Positions 1 through 5,098 of a stretch of 5,098 nucleotides of DNA are shown piece by piece. Origin of the DNA: Pseudomonadota bacterium (GTDB lineage Bacteria > Pseudomonadota > Gammaproteobacteria > Burkholderiales > Methylophilaceae); NCBI GenBank assembly GCA_023459535.1, contig JAEWTK010000147.1, forward strand, positions 1 to 5,098, written 5' to 3'. The position numbers were made by a program, and so were the translations under genes. Each line of letters begins with the position of its first letter. Within the stretch, counting starts at the first letter, position 1. Below the pieces are notes generated by a model. The model worked only from the letters and a program-made list of their open reading frames with translations, made no database searches and had not been told where the DNA came from.

Positions 1-854
1 ATCGCCCTGCCTACCGTGTGACGACCCCGGTCGCGACCATCGGTATCCGCGGCTCCGAGTATCTGGCCGAACATCGCGAACAGAAGCTGAAAGTGCGTGT
101 GATTGGCGGTTCAATCTTCATCGAGAACGAGTTCGGCGACCTTGTCTTGTTCAAGGGCCAGAGCGCGGAAGCGGAAGAGGGCAAGAAACCGGGTTACAGC
201 GAAGAAGAATCGGGCGTGCAGGCCAAGGGGCCGGAGGGCGGCAACCCGCAACAGGGTGAAAATGAATCGCAGCAAGAGCGTCAGAATGCAGGCATATTCA
301 CGGTTAACGAGCAGTACGACGAAAATGGTGTCTCATGTGGACTTACCGGTACATGCGATAGTCAGGTTTCCGGGATTATCGCTAGCTATGCCGCTGCAAG
401 TGCTCAAGGAAGCTATTCTTTGAATAGCCAGAGTTCGGGATCCATCACCGGTGCATACACTGGTCAGTTTAACGGCGGTAGTATGACCGCCCATTTTGGT
501 GATTACTCTGTTTCGGGAAGTGCAAACGTAATTGGCACGGGTGCGCATGTATATAATGACCTTAACATTAATTTCAGTGGTGATATCACTGCTCCTGGTG
601 GCTTGATTGTAGAAGGATCAGCATCCCAGTTCAGTGGTTCTTCCGGATTTTGTAGCAGTAGTTGCAGTGTCGCCGGTTTGGGTGGATTCTCAGGCAGTGC
701 TGCCGAAACAGCAACCATCACATTTGGTATCAATGATTCGACATTGGGCTCAGCGTCTGGCAAGGCTGTATACGATGCAAACTACATTCGTGCCGATGGC
801 GGTGAAGGGGCATACCTTTATGGATCATCAAGCTATCCTGACTATCCTGATTAG
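1..854 (+). CDS. FecR-domain protein with Gly/Ser-rich C-terminal domain (5' end missing)
   Basis: The frame is open from the first base (complete codons start at base 3), so the start lies upstream. The GTG at 18-20 is an internal Val codon, because the residues before it (RPAYR) continue the FecR motif. Numbering from that Val, residues 1-50 match the end of a FecR domain: YRVTTPVATIGIRGSEY, then a beta-rich stretch ending in LFKGQSA. Residues 50-92 form a charged, Gln/Glu/Gly-rich linker. Residues 105-278 are rich in Gly, Ser, Thr and aromatics with alternating beta-like strands, for example GSMTAHFGDYSVSGSA and GGFSGSAAETATITFG. This faintly resembles the barrel domains of TbpB-like surface proteins. 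Cysteines occur as two close pairs (C107/C113, C212/C216), suggesting disulfides outside the cytoplasm. FecR domains of this kind occur in exported proteins as well as in sigma-factor regulators; no transmembrane segment is visible here. GC content drops sharply at the linker. The stop overlaps that of the convergent gene. The FecR domain is well supported; the C-terminal role is unknown. Confidence 0.8.
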   Translation, partial: RPAYRVTTPVATIGIRGSEYLAEHREQKLKVRVIGGSIFIENEFGDLVLFKGQSAEAEEGKKPGYSEEESGVQAKGPEGGNPQQGENESQQERQNAGIFTVNEQYDENGVSCGLTGTCDSQVSGIIASYAAASAQGSYSLNSQSSGSITGAYTGQFNGGSMTAHFGDYSVSGSANVIGTGAHVYNDLNINFSGDITAPGGLIVEGSASQFSGSSGFCSSSCSVAGLGGFSGSAAETATITFGINDSTLGSASGKAVYDANYIRADGGEGAYLYGSSSYPDYPD

Positions 855-1753
855 TTAGACTTGGCGATAGCTTTACATTTTTGTAACGCCATGTTCTGGA
901 TTATCAAAAAAGCTTCTTCGTTCGTTGTGAACAGGAAGCTTTTTTGTTGACTGCGCAGCCAGTCCACGTAACCGCCATCATCATAAGCAATTACCGGCAA
1001 TTCTGCTTGAACTGCCTCGACAATTACCATGCCAAAAGCCTCATGCCAGTAGCGAGATGTTCGATAGTAAAAGCAATCGAAATTTTTTAGCATGCTGGGT
1101 ACTGCTGAGTGAGGTATTTCAGGAATAAGTTCGATCATCGATGACTCTGATAGCCAAGGCCTCAAGCATGTGCCCCCGACAACCTTCACCCGAATGCCCG
1201 CGGCAGCCAATGCTTTATATAGTTTGATGTCATGAGGATGATGTTTTGATTTGGTATCACGACTTATTCTGCCTACAGTAAAGGTGTTGCGAACATTTTG
1301 ATTTCCTATTGTTGATCGCGCAGGCTGTATGTCTATCGGATCGAATGGATATTCGATTTCCCCATCTAACCCTATATATTTTTTGACTAGCTCCGATGCG
1401 TAGATAATCTCTATTTGTCGTTTGCCCGAGAGCGTCAGTCTATGCATTGCCCGATAGAGTAACTCTTGATCACACAAGTTATGTACAAGTACGATACGGT
1501 CAAACTTTGACTCGTCGTACCAGTGGCCAACTGGAATGTTTGGATTGCAGATATATAGTGTTCCGCCGTTTGGGTGCTCACCACTGTATGGCCTAATCTG
1601 ACGAACGCCGTATTGCTGAAACTCATGGTTGGGTATTTTTCGGCTCCAGAGCGTCACGCTATTTGTTTTGCTTAATCGAATAGCCATAGAAATTGCTCGC
1701 TGGTCGGCCCCTGTTGGGGTAGTAAAAGAAGATAAAATATGTGTCACTGTCAT
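851..1753 (-). CDS. GT4-family (group 1) glycosyltransferase
   Basis: This 300-residue protein looks like a retaining GT-B glycosyltransferase that moves a sugar from a nucleotide donor to a polymer, lipid or protein in the cytoplasm. The C-terminal donor-binding half is recognisable: FTVGRISRD at 158-166 followed by a Lys/His-rich segment, VKVVGGTCL at 189-197, and HEAFGMVIVEA at 237-247, which carries the EX7E pair E238/E246. AYDDGGYVDWL follows at 256-266. The N-terminal half has GGTLYICNPNIPVGHW (63-78) and FDRIVLVHN (84-92), as in acceptor-side domains. I chose the ATG at 1753-1751 because MTVTHILSSF begins the first beta strand. The frame stays open 58 codons further, to 1927, but that part is antisense to the TPR gene and has no family-like content. 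Only a weak AGGGA precedes the ATG. It is divergent from the GT41 gene (24 bp gap) and convergent with the FecR gene (4 bp overlap). Its AT-rich composition suggests transfer. Substrate unknown. Confidence 0.82.
   Translation of the reverse strand: MTVTHILSSFTTPTGADQRAISMAIRLSKTNSVTLWSRKIPNHEFQQYGVRQIRPYSGEHPNGGTLYICNPNIPVGHWYDESKFDRIVLVHNLCDQELLYRAMHRLTLSGKRQIEIIYASELVKKYIGLDGEIEYPFDPIDIQPARSTIGNQNVRNTFTVGRISRDTKSKHHPHDIKLYKALAAAGIRVKVVGGTCLRPWLSESSMIELIPEIPHSAVPSMLKNFDCFYYRTSRYWHEAFGMVIVEAVQAELPVIAYDDGGYVDWLRSQQKSFLFTTNEEAFLIIQNMALQKCKAIAKSN
862..891. repeat. imperfect inverted repeat just after the FecR gene stop
   Basis: TGGCG (862-866) and TTACA (873-877) pair with the uninterrupted TGTAACGCCA at 882-891, leaving a TTTT loop and a 6-nt bulge (867-872). 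It begins 7 bases after the FecR stop and lies inside the last codons of the GT4 gene. No T-run follows on the + strand, so it is not a standard terminator by itself. It could protect the 3' end of the FecR mRNA, or be chance. Confidence 0.25.
905..946 (+). terminator. putative intrinsic terminator, possibly bidirectional, inside the GT4 gene
   Basis: The arms CAAAAAAGCTTC (905-916) and GAAGCTTTTTTG (935-946) are perfect 12-bp reverse complements around an 18-nt loop. The loop holds a smaller stem, GTTC (920-923) with GAAC (929-932). On the + strand the GAAGC stem runs into six T residues, as in Rho-independent terminators. It sits about 50 bases past the FecR stop, the natural place to end that transcript. 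By symmetry it also has a T-run on the - strand, where it falls about 30 codons before the end of the GT4 gene. The stem is AT-rich, so its efficiency is uncertain. Confidence 0.5.
1733..1738 (+). promoter_or_regulatory. candidate -10 element for the GT41 gene (weak)
   Basis: TAAAAT resembles a sigma-70 -10 box and lies about 40 bases before the TTG start, within the first codons of the opposing GT4 gene. The nearest -35-like hexamer, TTGGGG at 1714-1719, is only 13 bases away, which is too close, so the call is weak. The 24-bp gap between the two start codons cannot itself hold a promoter for either gene. Confidence 0.2.
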
Positions 1754-1765
1754 GGGATCCCTAAC

Positions 1766-1769
1766 GGAG
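1766..1769 (+). promoter_or_regulatory. ribosome binding site that fixes the TTG start of the GT41 gene
   Basis: GGAG lies 8 bases before TTG at 1778-1780. An in-frame TAA directly precedes this TTG (1775-1777), so no earlier start is possible. The next in-frame ATG is nearly 90 codons later and would remove two TPRs. Together these support the TTG start. Confidence 0.6.
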
Positions 1770-1777
1770 CTCAATAA

Positions 1778-3985
1778 TTGCAAGAAGTCTATCGCAAAAT
1801 AATTTCCCTGATTGAAAATCATGCTTTTAGTGAGGCAGAGAAGCTTTGCCTGTTCGAGCTTGGCAAGTTGGATAAGGCGGATGCTCAACTGCTTTTTTAT
1901 CTTGGCACTTGCGCGCACGTGCTTCACAGAAGTGATGCTGCTTTGGTTGCATTCAATGCGGCATTGGAGTTAGAGCCCGCGAACGTCAACTACTTGCAGG
2001 CGGCAGCCTCGTCATATGAGGCAGCCGGAGATTACATCAGTGCTTACAAGCTTATGCTGAGAGCAAGCGAGAAAGAGCCAGATAATCTTAATGTACTGGC
2101 AAATTTTGGAGTTTCGCTTGAACGATTGGGTCGATTACAGGAAGCTGCAGATATTTATGCCAAAGTCCTGAAGCAGGATCCACTACAAGCAGTTGCCAAT
2201 ATCAACTACGGTGAGGTATTACATAATCTGGGATATAAAGAAAAGGCGCTGGCACATAACCGACTTGCGCATGACCGCCTGCCAGTAAATTTTGCAGTAC
2301 TCTACAATCTTATTGATACACTTATTGCTAACTTTAATTACGAAGAAGCCCTCTCACATTGTGAGCAGGGACTCGCTTGGAACCCCACGCATGCGCACTT
2401 GATAATGAAAAAAGCGATGGTTCTTGGAGCCCTTTCTCGTAGTGAAGAATCACTTGCATGCTGTAGCAAGGCCAGGATTATCAATCCCAATGTTGTAAGA
2501 GATCTACTACCATGGACCAGGAACCTTCCAAAAACCACTTCTGTTTATATGGATGGCCATGTGTTCGAGTATGAGGCTCGTTTTGAGGAGCAGAGGAGCT
2601 GTTACTGGGCCCATAGAGCTTGCTATTTAGATAAGTTGCGTGCAGATATTGATGGAGGTTTACACAAGAATAAAGCCCTTGCGGGGCCGGAGAATGCATT
2701 CAAAGTATTGCCGTTGGAATTGGACTCAGTAAGACGACTTGCACTGTTGCGCAATATTTCGGTTGCTATGGAGGACACGGCGTGGCTGGTGATGGATAAA
2801 CCATTTGTTATTAACAAGAAAACAAATAATAAACTGAGAATAGGATATCTTTCGCCGGACTTCCGTCTACATCCCCTTTCTATACTCACCCGGCAGGTTT
2901 ATGCAATGCATGATAGAGAGTTGTTCGAGATTTATGCCTATTCTGTCTATCAGGAGCCACGCAAAGATCGTTACCGCCTTGAGGTAGAGGGCTCATGTGA
3001 TGTGTTCAGGGAGGCTGCCAAACTTAGTGCGGTTGATACCGCTAAGTTAATCAATCACGACGAAATTGATATTCTCGTAGATCTTGCAGGTTATACAACC
3101 CACGCAAGGGCTGAGATCATGGCGATGCGGCCCGCACCCTTGCAAATGCATTATCTTGGGTTCATGCAAAGCATGGGTGCGGATTTCATTGATTACATGT
3201 TGTTGGATAAGCATTTATATTTAGATGGCAATCCTGACGAATGGTACGAGAGGTGTATACGTTTGCCGCACTCGCTATGGCCTTACGATAACGAAACTGA
3301 TAATAAAACCTTGCAGTGCAAGAGAGAACATTTTGGGTTGCCTGAGCATAGCTTCGTCTTTTGCTGTTTTAATACCAGCTACAAAATTGAGCCAGTTATT
3401 TTTTCTAGGTGGATGAATATCCTGAAGGCGGTACCCGGCAGTGTGCTGTGGTTGCTAGGAAAAGGCAGTGATGTTCAGAAAAATCTTGAAAGAGAGGCTG
3501 CAGCACATGGCATAGAAAAGAGTCGTTTGGTCTTTACGACAAGAGTGTCGCCGGAACTGCATGTGCAACGTTACCAGCTTGCTGACCTATTTCTCGATAC
3601 ATACTGGGTGAATGCGCACACAACCGCTGCGGAAGCCTTATGGCAGGGGCTGCCGTTAATTACAATCATGGGGGAGGTATCTGCGGCGCGTGGTGCAGCA
3701 TCTATTCTCGCTGCTTTGGAAATGCCGGAATTGATTGTGCAGAATCATGATGACTATGAACAACTTGCTATCTACTACGCGACTCATCCACAAGCGTATA
3801 CGGTCATGAAGGAAGAGTTGCAAGCCAAACGCTATACTGCACCCATGTACAACACCAAGCTGACCGTGAAGCACATCGAGCGCGCCTACCGCATGGCTTG
3901 GGAACGTCACCAGACTGGTTTGCCGCCGGCATCCTTCGATGTGCCGGAGATTGATGACCCTGAATTGCGAAAGAGTATCCATTGA
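1778..3985 (+). CDS. TPR-containing GT41 glycosyltransferase, O-GlcNAc transferase/SPINDLY-like
   Basis: This 735-residue protein joins N-terminal TPRs to a GT41 catalytic region, as in O-GlcNAc transferases, which move a sugar from a UDP donor to Ser/Thr of proteins in the cytoplasm. TPRs run from about residue 1 to 240 in an exact 34-residue register: the end-of-repeat prolines are P67, P101, P135, P169, P203 and P237. After a linker, the catalytic part begins at about 353. It has RIGYLSPDFRLHP (354-366, with the family His at 365), ILVDLAGYT (432-440), RPAPLQMHYLGF (451-462) and FCCFNTSYKIEP (528-539, with the expected Lys at 536). Further on come ELH (593-595), HTT (614-616) and GEVSAARGAAS (632-642). 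Several usual residues differ: GFMQSMG replaces GYPGTxG, FNT replaces FNQ, and E619 stands where Asp is normal. TTG start with GGAG upstream. Most of the gene is AT-rich, but its last 50 or so codons match the GC-rich flank. Family certain; sugar and target unknown. Confidence 0.9.
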   Translation: MQEVYRKIISLIENHAFSEAEKLCLFELGKLDKADAQLLFYLGTCAHVLHRSDAALVAFNAALELEPANVNYLQAAASSYEAAGDYISAYKLMLRASEKEPDNLNVLANFGVSLERLGRLQEAADIYAKVLKQDPLQAVANINYGEVLHNLGYKEKALAHNRLAHDRLPVNFAVLYNLIDTLIANFNYEEALSHCEQGLAWNPTHAHLIMKKAMVLGALSRSEESLACCSKARIINPNVVRDLLPWTRNLPKTTSVYMDGHVFEYEARFEEQRSCYWAHRACYLDKLRADIDGGLHKNKALAGPENAFKVLPLELDSVRRLALLRNISVAMEDTAWLVMDKPFVINKKTNNKLRIGYLSPDFRLHPLSILTRQVYAMHDRELFEIYAYSVYQEPRKDRYRLEVEGSCDVFREAAKLSAVDTAKLINHDEIDILVDLAGYTTHARAEIMAMRPAPLQMHYLGFMQSMGADFIDYMLLDKHLYLDGNPDEWYERCIRLPHSLWPYDNETDNKTLQCKREHFGLPEHSFVFCCFNTSYKIEPVIFSRWMNILKAVPGSVLWLLGKGSDVQKNLEREAAAHGIEKSRLVFTTRVSPELHVQRYQLADLFLDTYWVNAHTTAAEALWQGLPLITIMGEVSAARGAASILAALEMPELIVQNHDDYEQLAIYYATHPQAYTVMKEELQAKRYTAPMYNTKLTVKHIERAYRMAWERHQTGLPPASFDVPEIDDPELRKSIH
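3971..3975 (+). promoter_or_regulatory. ribosome binding site of rarA inside the GT41 gene
   Basis: AAGAG lies 6 bases before the TTG at 3982-3984 and is a weak Shine-Dalgarno match. The TTG overlaps the TGA stop of the upstream gene (TTGA), so rarA may also rely on ribosomes that have just finished the GT41 gene. Confidence 0.4.
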
Positions 3986-5098
3986 GTGATTTGTTCGAAC
4001 CTGTGAGTCCGCAGGCACCTTTGGCCGAAAAACTGAGGCCAAAATCACTGGAGGACGTGGTTGGGCAAGCGCACCTGCTGGGCGAGGGCAAGCCGTTGAA
4101 GCTGGCCTTCAGTTCTGGCAAGCTGCCGTCCATGATCCTGTGGGGGCCGCCAGGTGTGGGCAAGACCACGCTGGCGCGGCTGATTGCCAATACCGCCGAT
4201 GCCGAGTTCATTCCAATCTCCGCTGTGCTGTCCGGCATCAAGGATATCCGTGAGGCAGTCGAGCGGGCAGAACACACATTGCAGCAATCCGGTCGCAAGA
4301 CCATCCTTTTTGTCGATGAGGTGCACCGTTTCAACAAGGGGCAGCAGGATGCTTTCCTGCCTTTCGTCGAAAGCGGCCTCATCACTTTCATCGGCGCGAC
4401 GACCGAGAATCCCTCGTTCGAGGTCAACAGCGCTTTGTTAAGTCGTGCGCAGGTGTTTGTGCTCAATGCCTTGTCCGAGGATGAGTTGGGGCTTTTGCTG
4501 CAGCGTGCACAGGCCGTGATGCAAGCAGCGCCGATGACGGCGGAGGTGCGCGAGCAAGTGCTGGCCTATGCCGATGGTGATGCCCGCCGCCTGCTCAATT
4601 TCCTTGAAGGATTGTTCAATGCGGCAGCCACTGCCGGTGTCAAGGAGATCGACGAAACCTTCCTGCAATCGACCATGGCTAGCAAACTGCGTCGTTTCGA
4701 CAAGGGTGGCGAGGCCTTCTACGACCAGATTTCTGCCCTGCACAAATCGGTGCGCGGCTCCAATCCGGACGCCGCACTCTACTGGTTTCTGCGCATGCTG
4801 GACGGTGGTGCCGACCCGCTCTATCTCGGGCGTCGCATCATCCGCATGGCGGTTGAGGATATTGGCATCGCCGATCCGCGCGCGCAGACCATGGCGCTGG
4901 AAGCCTGTCAGATATACGAGCGCCTCGGCTCTCCGGAAGGTGAGCTGGCGCTGTCCAACACCGTCATCTATCTGGCTGTGGCACCCAAGAGCAATGCGGC
5001 TTACATGGCCTACAACCAGGCCAAGGCCTTTGTCGCATCGGACAAATCGCGGCCGGTGCCACTGCATTTGCGCAACGCGCCGACCAAGCTGATGAAAG
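3982..5098 (+). CDS. rarA: replication-associated recombination protein A, AAA+ ATPase (3' end missing)
   Basis: RarA (MgsA) is a cytoplasmic AAA+ ATPase related to clamp loaders and to eukaryotic Mgs1/WRNIP1; it acts at stalled replication forks and binds SSB. The visible 372 residues begin MSDLFEP, typical of the family, from a TTG start. They contain Walker A GPPGVGKT (55-62), Walker B ILFVDEVHRF (108-117) and sensor 1 FIGATTENPSF (136-146). The probable arginine finger is R155 in LLSRA, and sensor 2 is GDARR (199-203). The family C-terminal region follows: FYDQISALHKSVRGSNPDAA (246-265), then RRIIRMAVEDIGIADP (284-299). E. coli RarA has about 447 residues, so roughly 60-75 are cut off by the window edge. 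The frame is intact, with all motifs present. GC content is high, unlike the gene before it. Its TTG overlaps the GT41 stop by 4 bp. In E. coli rarA lies between lolA and serS; here a glycosyltransferase gene takes the upstream place. Confidence 0.96.
   Translation, partial: MSDLFEPVSPQAPLAEKLRPKSLEDVVGQAHLLGEGKPLKLAFSSGKLPSMILWGPPGVGKTTLARLIANTADAEFIPISAVLSGIKDIREAVERAEHTLQQSGRKTILFVDEVHRFNKGQQDAFLPFVESGLITFIGATTENPSFEVNSALLSRAQVFVLNALSEDELGLLLQRAQAVMQAAPMTAEVREQVLAYADGDARRLLNFLEGLFNAAATAGVKEIDETFLQSTMASKLRRFDKGGEAFYDQISALHKSVRGSNPDAALYWFLRMLDGGADPLYLGRRIIRMAVEDIGIADPRAQTMALEACQIYERLGSPEGELALSNTVIYLAVAPKSNAAYMAYNQAKAFVASDKSRPVPLHLRNAPTKLMK

Noticed and set aside
103..423. 106-codon + strand frame rich in Arg and Lys
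   Set aside because: It is the shifted frame of the FecR-domain gene and its charged linker; no domain is visible.
1772..1780. Near-palindrome CAATAATTG over the GT41 start as an operator
   Set aside because: Only 9 bases and AT-rich, with no second copy nearby; easily chance.
1754..1927. N-terminal extension of the GT4 frame to a GTG at 1927
   Set aside because: It overlaps the first 50 codons of the TPR gene on the other strand, has no Shine-Dalgarno match and no family-like content. The protein fold starts at MTVTHIL (1753).
3804..4466. 220-codon open frame on the - strand
   Set aside because: It is antisense to the end of the GT41 gene and to rarA. rarA motifs are intact on the + strand, and the antisense peptide shows no recognisable domain; GC-rich coding DNA often leaves such open frames.
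4438..5067. 209-codon open frame on the - strand
   Set aside because: A shadow of the GC-rich rarA gene; low-complexity His/Arg/Gly-rich peptide without family features.
4568..5092. 174-codon + strand frame overlapping rarA
   Set aside because: The real frame here encodes the conserved RarA C-terminal region; this frame gives a Pro/Arg/Ser-rich peptide typical of a shifted GC-rich gene.
1..5098. Insertion sequence, integron, CRISPR array or tRNA-based attachment site
   Set aside because: No transposase or integrase frame, no terminal inverted repeats, no regular direct repeats and no tRNA-like fold were seen.

Overview
The window holds four protein genes packed almost without gaps. In order: the 3' part of a FecR-domain secreted or surface protein gene (+), a GT4-type glycosyltransferase gene (-), a TPR/GT41 O-GlcNAc-transferase-like gene (SPINDLY family, +), and the 5' part of rarA, a replication-associated AAA+ ATPase (+). 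No RNA gene, CRISPR array, insertion sequence or tRNA was seen. No stretch over about 25 bp between genes lacks coding sequence.

The organism is most likely a Gram-negative proteobacterium, possibly an environmental betaproteobacterium. RarA is clearly of proteobacterial type, and FecR-domain exported proteins next to TPR-GT41 genes are familiar in that group. The exact taxon cannot be read from the sequence. The flanks (about 1-290 and 3840-5098) are GC-rich: hand-counted 60-base rows give 65% at 181-240 and 68% at 4141-4200. The middle is much more AT-rich: 40% at 541-600, 40% at 1261-1320 and 43% at 3061-3120. Both changes in composition fall inside genes. One sits at the linker between the FecR domain and the C-terminal domain, the other near the 3' end of the GT41 gene.

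Layout: 1-854 encodes a FecR domain, an acidic/Gln-rich linker and a Gly/Ser-rich beta-rich domain. Its stop codon overlaps the stop of the convergent GT4 gene (851-1753, -) by 4 bp. A strong terminator-like inverted repeat (905-946) lies inside the GT4 coding end. The GT4 and GT41 genes diverge from start codons only 24 bp apart, so their promoters must lie inside each other's coding sequence. The GT41 stop overlaps the TTG start of rarA by 4 bp.

My reading, as inference: the AT-rich middle is an exchangeable cassette that pairs the variable C-terminal domain of a surface or exported protein with two glycosyltransferases that may glycosylate it, inserted beside the housekeeping gene rarA. 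The GT41 enzyme differs from the usual family at several normally conserved active-site positions, which makes its donor or acceptor specificity worth testing.
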